This document shows, in pieces, positions 53,813 through 64,000 of a stretch of DNA of 64,000 nucleotides (position 1 is its first letter; each line of letters begins with the position of its first letter). The position numbers and the translations under genes were made by a program. Under the pieces are notes generated by a model. It did not search any database. It saw only the letters and a list, made by a program, of their open reading frames with translations, and was not told the origin of the DNA. Source of the DNA: Rhizobium binae (GTDB taxonomy: Bacteria; Pseudomonadota; Alphaproteobacteria; Rhizobiales; Rhizobiaceae); NCBI RefSeq assembly GCF_017357225.1, contig NZ_CP071607.1, positions 248,001 to 312,000 of the forward strand, given 5' to 3'.

Positions 53813-55648
53813 ATGGGCAGCGTCCAAGCACAATCGATCGAGACCGCCATCCCCGTTCTTTCCGTCGAGGGACTGACGACGTCCTTTCTCGTCGACGGCG
53901 CCTGGAAGCCTGTCGTGCGCGACGTTACCTTCACCGTCGCGCCCGGTGAAACCGTGGCGATCGTCGGCGAATCCGGTTCGGGCAAGAGCGTCACCTCATT
54001 GTCGATCATGCGGCTGCTGCAGGCGGAGGTGAGCCGCATCGAGGGCCGCGTGATGCTCGGCGGACGCGACCTGCTGGCCCTGCCGGAACAGGCCATGCGG
54101 CAAGTGCGCGGCAACGAGGTGGCGATGATCTTCCAGGAGCCGATGACATCGCTCAATCCGCTCTTCACCATCGGCGACCAGATTTCCGAAGCGCTGCTTT
54201 GCCATTCCGCGATGAGCAAGGCCGATGCCCGGGCCGAGACGATCAGGCTGCTGGAGAAAGTCCGCATCCCCTCGGCGGCCTCGCGCTTCGACGAATATCC
54301 GCATCGTTTTTCGGGCGGCATGCGCCAGCGGGTGATGATCGCCATGGCGCTCGCCAGCCGGCCGAAGCTCTTGATCGCCGACGAGCCCACGACGGCGCTC
54401 GACGTGACGATCCAGGGCCAGATCCTCGATCTCATCAAGATGCTGCAGGAAGAGGAGGGAACCTCGGTTCTGTTCATCACCCATGATATGGGCGTCGTCG
54501 CTGAGATTGCCGACCGAACGGTGGTGATGTATCGCGGCGAACAGGTGGAAAGCGGGCTTACCGCCGACATCTTCCACCGCGGCAAACATCCCTATACGAG
54601 AGCGCTGCTCTCGGCCGTGCCGGTGCTCGGCTCGATGCAGGGCTGGCAAAGGCCGCTGCGTTTTCCCGTGGTCAACACGGCGACCGGGGAATCGGACGTT
54701 CCCGCCGAAGCGGCCGACACGGTGGCAGTGGCGCCTGTTCTACAGGTAAAGAACCTCACCAAACGTTTCGACATTCATTCTGGCCTGTTCAACCGGCTGA
54801 CGAGCCGGGTGCACGCGGTCGAAAACGTCTCCTTCGATCTGCATGCCGGCGAAACCCTGTCGCTCGTCGGTGAATCCGGCTGCGGCAAATCGACGACCGG
54901 GCGCGCCATCATGCGCCTCATCGAGCCGCAGGCGGGCTCCGTTCTCGTCGAGGGCAGGGAGGTGCTCGGCCTCGACAGGAAAGAGCTGCGCGAGATGCGC
55001 AAATCCGTGCAGATGATCTTCCAGGATCCCTTCGCCAGCCTCAATCCGCGCATGACGGTGGGAGCTGCGATCGCCGAGCCCTATCTCGAACACCGGATGG
55101 GCAATACGAGAGAGGCAAAGGAGGTCGTCGCCGACCTGCTGGTCAAGGTCGGCCTCTCCCCCGACATGGCTTCGCGTTACCCGCATGAATTTTCCGGCGG
55201 CCAGCGCCAGCGCATCTGCATCGCCCGGGCGCTTGCCCTGCAGCCCAAGGTCATCGTCGCCGACGAAAGCGTGTCGGCGCTCGATGTCTCGATCAAGGCG
55301 CAGGTCATCAACCTGATGCTCGACCTGCAGCAGAGCCTCAACCTCGCCTTCCTGTTCATTTCGCACGACATGGCGGTGGTCGAGCGCGTCAGCCACCGCG
55401 TGGCGGTGATGTATCTCGGCGAGATCGTCGAGATCGGACCGCGCGCCGCCGTCTTCGAAAATCCGCAGCATCCCTATACGAAAAAGCTGATTTCAGCCGT
55501 GCCGGTGCCGGATCCCGACCGCCGGCACGAGAAGCGGATGGTGGCGAACGACGAGATCAAGAGCCCGATGCGCCCGGTCGATTATCGGCCTCCGGCCACC
55601 GTCTATCGCGAGGTCGGGCCGGGCCATCTGGTGATGGCCGATCGGTAG
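53813..55648 (+). CDS. Fused double ABC ATPase (DppD-DppF type)
   Basis: The 611-residue protein holds two complete ABC domains. The first (about residues 10-270) has Walker A GESGSGKSV, signature FSGGMRQR and Walker B LLIADEPTTALD. The second (about 310-590) has GESGCGKST, FSGGQRQR and VIVADESVSALD, where Glu-Ser replaces the usual Glu-Pro. Each half ends in the Opp-type HPYTRALLSAVPV / HPYTKKLISAVPVPDP tail. It energises the importer encoded upstream and closes the operon. Confidence 0.92.
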   Translation: MGSVQAQSIETAIPVLSVEGLTTSFLVDGAWKPVVRDVTFTVAPGETVAIVGESGSGKSVTSLSIMRLLQAEVSRIEGRVMLGGRDLLALPEQAMRQVRGNEVAMIFQEPMTSLNPLFTIGDQISEALLCHSAMSKADARAETIRLLEKVRIPSAASRFDEYPHRFSGGMRQRVMIAMALASRPKLLIADEPTTALDVTIQGQILDLIKMLQEEEGTSVLFITHDMGVVAEIADRTVVMYRGEQVESGLTADIFHRGKHPYTRALLSAVPVLGSMQGWQRPLRFPVVNTATGESDVPAEAADTVAVAPVLQVKNLTKRFDIHSGLFNRLTSRVHAVENVSFDLHAGETLSLVGESGCGKSTTGRAIMRLIEPQAGSVLVEGREVLGLDRKELREMRKSVQMIFQDPFASLNPRMTVGAAIAEPYLEHRMGNTREAKEVVADLLVKVGLSPDMASRYPHEFSGGQRQRICIARALALQPKVIVADESVSALDVSIKAQVINLMLDLQQSLNLAFLFISHDMAVVERVSHRVAVMYLGEIVEIGPRAAVFENPQHPYTKKLISAVPVPDPDRRHEKRMVANDEIKSPMRPVDYRPPATVYREVGPGHLVMADR

Positions 55649-55735
55649 GTCCAACGACAAAACGCGGACTTCCTTCGAAGCGTTCCTTTCGCTGGCCGCC
55701 GCAAAAATTTGGCTGCCGCATTTCGCGAAACGCCT

Positions 55736-56353
55736 TTAGTTCATCTCTGGCTCCGTGACGACAAAGCTTCCGCCGACTGATGAAATCAGTGAGCTTAGCC
55801 CATGGATTTTGATGTGCTGTGACGCCTGCTTCTTGCATTCAGGATCATGATTGATCCGATAGTTACACAATCGTCGCCATCCATTGTGGGAAAGCGCAAT
55901 CTTTTCCGCCGTCAAAATATCCACGCCGGCTGCACCTCTTATTTGCTTGATGAGTTCTAGCCACGACGCTTTCTCTTGAAAGAGCCTGTCGACAAGCGCG
56001 AGTATCTTCACAACGACGGGCCACTCCAGTTTTCGCTCAACTGACATGGCGTTTGGCTGAAATCGCTTGTAAGCCCACCATCGCTTAGCGACTGGAACCT
56101 TCGGCCCATCTGAAGGCAGTGACGTGAAGACAGTCGTTATCGTTTCATCGCCGAAATCCGCGACGACCTCAGATGCGACGACCTCCATACGTTCTCGATC
56201 TTCATCGTTGAAATCCGAGTCAACCAAGAATTCGAGGACAATCTCCTTGCCATTCCAGCCGCACGTAACAGCGGCTAGCGCCGATGAGACTGCCCCAAGC
56301 AACGCGCGTTGCACACTAAGTCGAAGTCTTATTTCTCGATCAAGTGTGGACAT
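55736..56353 (-). CDS. Hypothetical protein, immunity-like N-terminal half
   Basis: The 205-residue protein starts at 56353 after GGAGGTTTTG; an ATG five codons earlier is less well placed. The N-terminal half (VQRALLGAVSSALAAVTCGW, VLEFLVDSDFNDEDRERMEV) resembles small colicin/CDI-type immunity-like proteins found near polymorphic toxins. The C-terminal half (VVKILALVDRLFQEKASWLEL, SHNGWRRLCNYRINHDPECK) is unrelated in style and Cys-containing, so the protein may be a fusion. It is AT-richer than the surrounding operons and opposite in strand to them. Confidence 0.6.
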   Translation of the reverse strand: MSTLDREIRLRLSVQRALLGAVSSALAAVTCGWNGKEIVLEFLVDSDFNDEDRERMEVVASEVVADFGDETITTVFTSLPSDGPKVPVAKRWWAYKRFQPNAMSVERKLEWPVVVKILALVDRLFQEKASWLELIKQIRGAAGVDILTAEKIALSHNGWRRLCNYRINHDPECKKQASQHIKIHGLSSLISSVGGSFVVTEPEMN

Positions 56354-56502
56354 CAAAACCTCCGACATGGAGCGATCTTATCGCACTATCACCACGGACT
56401 TTGTCAACAGGACCTAGGTTTGGCTCGGCCCGTTGGGAGTTGCCTAACGGACCGTCGCCGCATAAACCGGATGCAAAGCCAAATGCTTGGAAAGCCGAAC
56501 CA

Positions 56503-57327
56503 ATGAACAACAAGACAGATTATTTTTCGACGCTCGGCGGCCTGCCGCCGCAGACCCAGCTGCTTTCCGGCAGGGCCGTTTTCACGACGGCTTACGCGGT
56601 TATTCCCCGCGGCGTCATGAGCGATATCGTCACCAGCCTCCTGCCGCATTGGACGGGAACGCGGGCATGGGTTCTTTCCCGTCCGCTCTCCGGCTTCTCC
56701 GAGACCTTCTCGCAATATGTGATGGAGGTTCAGCCGGGCGGCGGAAGCGACCGGCCGGAGCCGGACAAGCGGGCCGAAGCGGTGCTGTTCGTCGTCGAAG
56801 GCGGCGTGACGGTCGAGCTCGAAGGCGTCATCCATACGCTGCGCCCCGGCTCCTTCGTCTATATTCCCGCCGGTTCGGCCTGGCGTCTGAAGAACGACGG
56901 CTCGGCCGCAGCAATCTTCCACTGGGTCAGAAAGGCCTTTCAGGAGGTCGAGGGGCTGGAGCCGCCGCCGGCGATCGTCACGCATGAGGACGACCATCCG
57001 ATCCGCGCCATGCCCGACACCGACGGCCGCTGGGGCACGACCCGCTTCATCGATCCGGCCGATGTGCGCTACGACATGCACGTCAATATCGTCACGCTGG
57101 AGCCGGGCGCGGTGATCCCCTTCATGGAAACCCATGTCATGGAGCACGGGCTGTATGTGCTCGAGGGCAAGGCGGTCTATCGCCTCAACCAGGACTGGGT
57201 CGAAGTCGAGGCCGGCGATTTCATGTGGCTGCGCGCCTTCTGCCCGCAGGCCTGCTACGCCGGCGGCCCCGGCCGCTTCCGCTACCTGCTGTACAAGGAC
57301 GTCAACCGTCACATGAAGCTCTGGTAG
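56503..57327 (+). CDS. (S)-ureidoglycine aminohydrolase-like bicupin
   Basis: The 274-residue protein has two cupin domains. The first contains EAVLFVVEGGVTVELEGVIH; the second has FMETHVMEHGLYVLEGKAVY with the metal-binding H-x-x-E-H-type cluster and FMWLRAFCPQACYAGGPG. This matches (S)-ureidoglycine aminohydrolase (UGlyAH), which deaminates ureidoglycine to ureidoglycolate in purine/allantoin degradation. No other allantoin gene is present; the GntR genes and asparagine operon follow, suggesting a nitrogen-scavenging neighbourhood. GGAAAG precedes the ATG at 56503. Confidence 0.87.
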   Translation: MNNKTDYFSTLGGLPPQTQLLSGRAVFTTAYAVIPRGVMSDIVTSLLPHWTGTRAWVLSRPLSGFSETFSQYVMEVQPGGGSDRPEPDKRAEAVLFVVEGGVTVELEGVIHTLRPGSFVYIPAGSAWRLKNDGSAAAIFHWVRKAFQEVEGLEPPPAIVTHEDDHPIRAMPDTDGRWGTTRFIDPADVRYDMHVNIVTLEPGAVIPFMETHVMEHGLYVLEGKAVYRLNQDWVEVEAGDFMWLRAFCPQACYAGGPGRFRYLLYKDVNRHMKLW

Positions 57328-57388
57328 GCAGTTTCGCGCGCCTGTCCGGTTGCTTGACAGCTCTCTCGAATGCCCGCATCGTCCCTCG

Positions 57389-58084
57389 ATGCAGGATTTG
57401 GATTCATGGCTGTCGGCGAAGAACGAGATCAGCCGGAGAAACGCTGCCGAAGCGGTCTTCGAAGATGTCCGCACGGCCATTGTCGATCGGAAACTGGCTC
57501 TCGGCACCCGCCTTCCCTCGGAGGTACAGCTCGCCGAACGTTACGGCATCAGCCGGGCGATCGTGCGTGAGGCACTTCGCTCGCTGCAGACGCTGGGGTT
57601 CACGCAGACCAGGACCGGCCGGGGCACTTTCGTCGTTTCGGAAAGCCCCGCGCGGCAGCTCGGCGGCGGCTATTCCGCCCGCGATCTCATGGAAGCGCGC
57701 CCCTGCATCGAGATACCGGCGGCGGGCTGGGCGGCATTGCGGCGCTCGAGCGAGCAACTGGCGTCGCTCACATCCTTGTGCGACCGGATGGACGAGGAAG
57801 AGGATGTTCAGGCATGGGTGCGGATGGACGCCGAGTTTCATGGCGAAATCGCCGAAGCCTCGGGCAATGCGATTTTCAGGAAGGTCGTCGCCGATGTCCG
57901 CGGCGCGCTTTCGACGCAGTCGGAACTGGTGGAGCACGTTCGCGGACGACGCAAAGCCTCCAACGCCGAGCATCGCCGCATTCTGGAGGCAATCGCCGCA
58001 GGCAGCGAGGGGCATGCCCGCGCCGCGATGGCGGAGCACCTGCTGGAGGTCAAGCGTTCCATCATCGGCATTGCCAGTGAATAG
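57389..58084 (+). CDS. FadR-subfamily GntR regulator, first tandem paralogue
   Basis: The 231-residue protein has a GntR winged helix at about residues 20-90 (LPSEVQLAERYGISRAIVRE, FTQTRTGRGTFVV) and an FCD ligand domain with metal ligands in DAEFHGEIAEASGN and AEHRRILEAIAAGS. It is closely similar to the next gene along its whole length (shared YSARDLMEARP, GWAALRRS, LCDRM-EE). It lies 62 bases after the cupin gene and may control it. The ATG at 57389 has only a weak ribosome binding site. Confidence 0.85.
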   Translation: MQDLDSWLSAKNEISRRNAAEAVFEDVRTAIVDRKLALGTRLPSEVQLAERYGISRAIVREALRSLQTLGFTQTRTGRGTFVVSESPARQLGGGYSARDLMEARPCIEIPAAGWAALRRSSEQLASLTSLCDRMDEEEDVQAWVRMDAEFHGEIAEASGNAIFRKVVADVRGALSTQSELVEHVRGRRKASNAEHRRILEAIAAGSEGHARAAMAEHLLEVKRSIIGIASE

Positions 58085-58159
58085 AGCGAGCGCCGCTGAC
58101 GAGATGATTTCCAATGTCGCGCCCTGTTATCCGGGTCGCTGCCGATCGAATGCAAAGCG

Positions 58160-58867
58160 ATGAACGATCTAGAAAGCTGGCTTTCCGACTCCGCGATCCT
58201 CAGTCGAAAAAGCGCCTCGGAACTGGTGTTCGAGGAGCTGCGCAATCTCATTCTGTCCGGCCGCTTCGCCGCCGGTTCCAAGCTGCCGTCGGAAGCCAAG
58301 CTCGCGGCAAAATACGGTGTCAGCCGTCCGATCGTGCGGGAAGCGCTGCGCTCGCTGCAGATTTTGGGGCTGACGGAGACGCGGACCGGAAGCGGGACCT
58401 ATGTGCTCGCCGCCGGGGGCGACGGAGATATCCGCTACGGCAATTATTCGGCGCGGGATCTGATGGAGGCGCGCGCCTTCGTCGAGGTGTCCTCTGCCGG
58501 CTGGGCGGCGCTGCGCCGGAGCGATGATGAACTGTCCAGGCTGCTGGCGCTCTGCGACCGGATGGAGCGGGAAGAAGATACCGAGGCCTGGGTGCGGCTG
58601 GATTCGGATTTTCACGGGCTGATTGCCGAGGCATCGAAGAATGCCGTCTTTCGCGACATTGTCGATGACGTGCGCGACGCGATGGCGCAGCAATCCGGGC
58701 TACTGACCGCCCTGGGGCCGAGGCGTCAGGAATCGAATGAAGAGCATCGCGCCATCGTCGAAGCGATCCGCAGAGGTGCGGAGGCCGAGGCCCAGGCGGC
58801 GATGGAAATTCATCTCAAGAAGGTCGAGGCGGCTGTCGGCCGCATCATCGGCGCCGAGCCGCGCTAA
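58160..58867 (+). CDS. FadR-subfamily GntR regulator, second tandem paralogue (AnsR-like)
   Basis: The 235-residue protein has a winged helix (LPSEAKLAAKYGVSRPIVRE, LTETRTGSGTYVL) and an FCD domain (DSDFHGLIAEASKN, EEHRAIVEAIRRGA). It directly precedes ansP-ansA-ansB. In R. etli the ans operon is controlled by a GntR-type repressor, AnsR, so this copy is the better candidate; the symbol is left blank because the paralogue 76 bases upstream cannot be excluded. A tandem duplication followed by divergence is evident. Confidence 0.85.
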   Translation: MNDLESWLSDSAILSRKSASELVFEELRNLILSGRFAAGSKLPSEAKLAAKYGVSRPIVREALRSLQILGLTETRTGSGTYVLAAGGDGDIRYGNYSARDLMEARAFVEVSSAGWAALRRSDDELSRLLALCDRMEREEDTEAWVRLDSDFHGLIAEASKNAVFRDIVDDVRDAMAQQSGLLTALGPRRQESNEEHRAIVEAIRRGAEAEAQAAMEIHLKKVEAAVGRIIGAEPR

Positions 58868-59092
58868 GGTCCCTCGCTCGGCGTGGGGAAACGACGCATT
58901 CAGCCGCCAACGACTGCCTTTCCGCAGGCCGCCGGTTACGCATCCCCAAATAGCACAGTGAAAATCCTTGACTGCAGGGTAGTTTTTCCTTTAAGCGCGA
59001 AACCTGTCAGACCGCATAGCAGATTAACATCTTCATGCATCTGCGCGAAGGGGCGGCCGGGAGGTTGCCGAACCCAGGGATAGGGAGGAGAA

Positions 59093-60565
59093 ATGACAGT
59101 CATGCAATCCAACAAAGGCGAGGCGGACGGCCAGGTTTTTGCCGAGGAGGATCTCGGCTACCATAAGGCGCTGAAGCCGCGGCAGATCCAGATGATCGCC
59201 ATTGGCGGCGCCATCGGCACGGGGCTGTTTCTCGGCGCCGGCGGTCGGCTTGCCGCTGCCGGTCCGGCACTTGTGCTGGTCTATGCCTTGTGCGGCTTTT
59301 TCGCTTTCCTCGTTCTGAGAGCTCTCGGCGAACTGATCGTCCATCGCCCGACCTCGGGCTCGTTCGTCTCCTATGCCCGGGAATTTTACGGCGAAAAGCT
59401 CGCCTTCGCCGTCGGCTGGCTCTATTGGCTGACTTGGGCGATGACGGCGGTCGCCGACGTCACCGCGGTGGCGCTCTACATGAATTTCTTCAAGGCCTAT
59501 GTCCCATGGATCGCCATGATCGATCAGTGGGTGTTTGCGCTGGCGGCGCTGGTCCTCGTCCTCTCGATGAACCTACTGTCGGTGAAGGTCTTCGGCGAAC
59601 TGGAATTCTGGTTCAGCCTCGTCAAGGTCCTCGCCCTCGTCGTCTTCCTGGTCGTCGGCGTCTACTTCGTCGTCACCGGCACGCCGATCGACGGCCATGT
59701 TCCGGGCCTGAATACGATCACCGATTTCGGCGGCATGTTCCCGAACAGCGTCCTGCCGGCCCTGGTGGTGATACAGGGCGTTGTTTTCGCCTATGCCTCG
59801 ATCGAGCTGATCGGCACCGCCGCCGGTGAAACCGAAAATGCCCGGAAGGTCATGCCAAGGGCGATCCGCACGGTCGTGCTCCGTCTGGTGGTTTTCTATG
59901 TCGGCTCGGTCCTGCTGCTGTCACTGCTGCTGCCCTATACCGCCTATAAGGGCGGCGAGAGCCCGTTCGTGACCTTCTTCGGCAAGATCGGCATCCAGGG
60001 CGCCGATGTCGTCATGAACCTCGTCGTGCTGACCGCCGTCCTGTCGTCGCTCAATGCCGGCCTCTATTCGACCGGCCGCATCCTGCATTCCATGGCGATA
60101 TCAGGTTCGGCACCGGCCGCGTTGGCGAAGATGAACCGGTCCGGCGTTCCCTATGGCGGCATTGCGGTGACGGCTGTCGTGACCGCCTTCGGCGTCGTGC
60201 TGAACGCCATTGTTCCGGCAGAGGCCTTCGAGATCGGCCTGAATGTCGCCGCTCTCGGCATCATCGCCGCATGGGGCGTGATCGTTCTCTGCCAGCTCAA
60301 GCTGTGGCAGCTGTCGCGGCAGGGCAAGCTGGCGCGGCCTGAATTCCGGATGTTCGGCGCGCCCTATACCGGCGTGCTGACGCTGGGCTTCCTCGCCGTC
60401 GTCGTGATCCTGATGGCCCTCGACTATCCGGTCGGAACCTACACGGTCGCCTCTCTGGCCCTGATCATTCCGGCGCTGGTGGTCGGCTGGCTCTTGATGC
60501 GTGAGCGCATCTACACGATTGCAGCCGAACAGGGCGAGGATCGCGGCGGTTTCGATCTGGCCTGA
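59093..60565 (+). CDS. ansP: L-asparagine permease (amino acid-polyamine-organocation family)
   Basis: The 490-residue membrane protein has about 12 hydrophobic segments and the APC signature [20 protein letters not shown] followed by [12 protein letters not shown], with [19 protein letters not shown] at the conserved central loop. Position before ansA and ansB, as in the R. etli ans operon, supports asparagine import. AGGGAGGAGAA precedes the ATG. The 225-base upstream region probably carries the promoter and operator. Confidence 0.9.
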   Translation: MTVMQSNKGEADGQVFAEEDLGYHKALKPRQIQMIAIGGAIGTGLFLGAGGRLAAAGPALVLVYALCGFFAFLVLRALGELIVHRPTSGSFVSYAREFYGEKLAFAVGWLYWLTWAMTAVADVTAVALYMNFFKAYVPWIAMIDQWVFALAALVLVLSMNLLSVKVFGELEFWFSLVKVLALVVFLVVGVYFVVTGTPIDGHVPGLNTITDFGGMFPNSVLPALVVIQGVVFAYASIELIGTAAGETENARKVMPRAIRTVVLRLVVFYVGSVLLLSLLLPYTAYKGGESPFVTFFGKIGIQGADVVMNLVVLTAVLSSLNAGLYSTGRILHSMAISGSAPAALAKMNRSGVPYGGIAVTAVVTAFGVVLNAIVPAEAFEIGLNVAALGIIAAWGVIVLCQLKLWQLSRQGKLARPEFRMFGAPYTGVLTLGFLAVVVILMALDYPVGTYTVASLALIIPALVVGWLLMRERIYTIAAEQGEDRGGFDLA

Positions 60566-60633
60566 TACCGATCATCCAAGCTTGCTCCGGCGGCGAGTGT
60601 CGCCGCCGGGGTGCGGTATGAATGGAGAGAGAC

Positions 60634-61737
60634 ATGACCTCGAGTGAGGATTTCGTCGTCACCGATCGTGGCGGCATCGTCGAGAACAGTCATCGCGTCC
60701 ACGCGGCGGTCGTCGATGCAGAGGGCAGGCTGCTCCACGCGCTGGGAAATCCCGAGCGTATGACGCTCGCCCGCTCGGCCGCCAAGCCGGCCCAGACGCT
60801 TGCCATCCTGGAGACGGAGGGTCTCGCGCGTTACGGCTTCGATGACGCGGATATCGCGCTGATGTGCGCGTCCCACAGCAGCGAAGAAAGGCATATCGCG
60901 CGAACGCGGGCCATGCTGTCGAAGATCAAGGCCGAGGAGGCCGACCTTCGCTGCGGCGGCCATCCTTCCCTGTCGGAAACGGTCAACCGCGCCTGGATCA
61001 GGCAGGACTTTGTCCCGACGGCGGTTTGCAGCAATTGCTCGGGCAAGCACGTCGGCATGCTTGCCGGCGCCCGGGCGATCGGAGCAGGCATCGACGGCTA
61101 CCACCTGCCGGACCATCCGATGCAGGGGAGGGTTAGACGCACCGTCGCCGAACTCTGCGATCTGGACGTTGAGGGCGTCGAATGGGGGATCGATGGATGC
61201 AATCTCCCGACCCCGGCTTTTCCCCTGGACCGCCTGGCCCGCATCTATGCCAAGCTTGCCGCGGCTGCGGACGGGGCCGGGGCCGGCGAGGGGCCGTCGA
61301 CGCGGGGGCCGGCACTGGCTCGCATCTTCCAGTCAATGGCGCGTCATCCTGACATGGTCGCGGGCGAGGGGCGCTACTGCACGGTGCTGATGCGCGCATT
61401 CGAGGGCGCCCTTATCGGCAAGCTCGGGGCCGATGCCAGCTACGCAATCGGCGTGCGGGCCTCGGACGAAACCCGGCGATTGGGAACGGACGGTGCGCTC
61501 GGCATCTCGGTCAAGATCGAGGACGGCAATTTGGAAATCCTTTACGCCGTCGTGACGGAGCTCCTCGACCGGCTCGGGATCGGTTCGCTTGAGATCCGAA
61601 ACCAGCTCGCGCCGTTCCATCATCCCCAACGCCTGAACACGATGGGTGTAACGACAGGCGGCGTGTATTTTCCATTCAAGCTGCGCGGATCGAAGGCGGA
61701 CGGCGACGATCCTCATCTGGCCGCCCTGACCCGATGA
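60634..61737 (+). CDS. ansA: L-asparaginase, class 3 (Rhizobium etli ReAV type)
   Basis: The 367-residue protein belongs to the class 3 (R. etli-type) asparaginases, unrelated to the E. coli enzymes. All key residues of the R. etli enzyme are in place at the same numbers: Ser48 and Lys51 (ARSAAKPAQ), Ser80 (CASHSSE), zinc ligands Cys135, Lys138 and Cys189 (NCSGKH, DGCNLPTP), Cys249 and Lys263. It hydrolyses L-asparagine to aspartate and ammonia. The start at 60634 (GGAGAGAGAC) matches the family N-terminus; a start four codons earlier is possible. Confidence 0.95.
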   Translation: MTSSEDFVVTDRGGIVENSHRVHAAVVDAEGRLLHALGNPERMTLARSAAKPAQTLAILETEGLARYGFDDADIALMCASHSSEERHIARTRAMLSKIKAEEADLRCGGHPSLSETVNRAWIRQDFVPTAVCSNCSGKHVGMLAGARAIGAGIDGYHLPDHPMQGRVRRTVAELCDLDVEGVEWGIDGCNLPTPAFPLDRLARIYAKLAAAADGAGAGEGPSTRGPALARIFQSMARHPDMVAGEGRYCTVLMRAFEGALIGKLGADASYAIGVRASDETRRLGTDGALGISVKIEDGNLEILYAVVTELLDRLGIGSLEIRNQLAPFHHPQRLNTMGVTTGGVYFPFKLRGSKADGDDPHLAALTR

Positions 61738-61837
61738 CGCCTCCGGATGCGGCTATCCCGCCGCGTCACCAGCCATTCTCGTCTTCAGCCTGCCGCCGCA
61801 ATGCGTGCCCGCAGCGCCCCACTCGAAAGTTCCTGCC

Positions 61838-63265
<1,428 letters not shown>

Positions 63266-63311
63266 GGTATGCGGCGCATTTTGCTTCCGGGCGACACTTA
63301 CATGTGCGCGA

Positions 63312-64000
63312 TCAAGCCGCCTTTGCTTGCGGCTTGGCAGCCTTGACGCGTGTTATGCTGCGGCGGCCGTCGATGCTGACGGGAACATCGCCATCAACGG
63401 TGGCACGGCGCACGACGCGGTGTTGGTCGCCATAGTCGTTGACGGCATAATGCTGGGTGGCGCGATTATCCCAGATCGCGACATCGCCGGCTCTCCAGCG
63501 CCAGCGCACGGTATTTTCCGGGGCGGTGACGTAAGACTGGAAGACCTCGTAGAGTTTGGCTGAGTCGCTCTTCGAAACGCCGACCAGGCGCTGAACGAAG
63601 TTGCCGAGCAGCAGCGATCTTTCGCCGGTTTCCGGATGGACACGCACGACCGGATGCTCGGTCTCGTAGATGGTCGAGGTGAAAACCTCCTCGAAATGCT
63701 TCTTCTCTTCGGCGGTGGCGCGAGGGCGCACGGCAGCGTAGTCATAGGCATTGCTGTGAATGGCCCACAGATTCTCCGCCAGCAGTTTCAGCGGCGCCGG
63801 CAGGCTTTCATAGGCCGCATGGGTATTGGACCAGATCGTGTCGCCGCCGGATGCCGGGATGACGACGCCGCGAAGCACGGAGAATTTGGGATAGGCGTCG
63901 ACGAAGGTGACGTCGGTGTGCCACTGGTCCGCTCTGCCGCCGCCACGGCTGGAATCGAGATTGAGGATGGAGGCCGTGCCGGCGACCGGTCCCTGCGTCG
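63312..64000 (-). CDS. TauD/TfdA-family dioxygenase, 5' end beyond window
   Basis: The minus-strand frame is open to the window edge, with about 229 codons visible out of an expected 280-300. It contains the Fe(II) ligand pair H-x-D in DQWHTDVTF, the distal His in [20 protein letters not shown] with the 2-oxoglutarate-binding Arg, and [15 protein letters not shown]. These enzymes oxidise taurine, alkylsulfates or related compounds using 2-oxoglutarate. It converges with ansB, 46 bases from its stop. Confidence 0.88.
   Translation of the reverse strand, partial: TQGPVAGTASILNLDSSRGGGRADQWHTDVTFVDAYPKFSVLRGVVIPASGGDTIWSNTHAAYESLPAPLKLLAENLWAIHSNAYDYAAVRPRATAEEKKHFEEVFTSTIYETEHPVVRVHPETGERSLLLGNFVQRLVGVSKSDSAKLYEVFQSYVTAPENTVRWRWRAGDVAIWDNRATQHYAVNDYGDQHRVVRRATVDGDVPVSIDGRRSITRVKAAKPQAKAA

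Overview
The window looks like part of a secondary replicon (large plasmid or chromid) of a Rhizobium close to R. leguminosarum / R. etli. The evidence is a high-GC rhizobial codon pattern, a RIME-type intergenic palindromic element, an ansP-ansA-ansB asparagine operon whose asparaginase keeps every key residue of the R. etli class-3 enzyme, a rhaD-rhaI pair, a thiMED salvage operon under a TPP riboswitch, and many Opp/Dpp-type transporters. No rRNA, tRNA, CRISPR array or replication origin was found.

Left part (1-28 kb): rhaD (5' end outside the window) and rhaI with a RIME-like element between them; an ECF41-type sigma gene divergent from a carboxymuconolactone-decarboxylase-fold gene, with an ECF41-like promoter on each strand; a cog3964-type amidohydrolase and an IclR regulator; an SDR; a TetR regulator with a palindrome-rich operator; small hypothetical genes; an amidase; a TIM-barrel isomerase-like protein; betC choline sulfatase divergent from its LysR regulator; a methyltransferase; an HpaI-type aldolase; a spermidine-synthase-like protein; a seven-gene minus-strand operon (GNAT, GH3 NagZ-like hydrolase, binding protein, two permeases, two ATPases); and thiMED.

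Middle part (28.9-44.2 kb): a two-partner secretion / contact-dependent-inhibition-like locus. The order is an IalB-family periplasmic protein, a TpsB/CdiB outer-membrane transporter, a lipoprotein, a 2616-residue TpsA/CdiA exoprotein, and a CPCC cysteine-rich candidate immunity gene that overlaps the exoprotein stop. Downstream lies a decayed tail of orphan toxin/immunity-like fragments. One intact-looking ORF there has been split by an IS66-family element with a perfect 8-bp target duplication (AACGCTTG). A second IS66-family transposase set lies at 45-47.5 kb.

Right part (48-64 kb): a second Opp-type operon containing RidA, a DgaE/SelA-like PLP enzyme and a fused double ATPase. Its promoter region matches that of the amidohydrolase 44 kb away (TTGACA-N16-TATTCT followed by a shared CATAAYWGTGGAA block), so the two loci probably form one IclR-controlled pathway. 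After an orphan hypothetical gene come a ureidoglycine aminohydrolase-like cupin, two tandem FadR/GntR paralogues, ansP-ansA-ansB, and the 3' part of a TauD-family dioxygenase gene that runs off the window.
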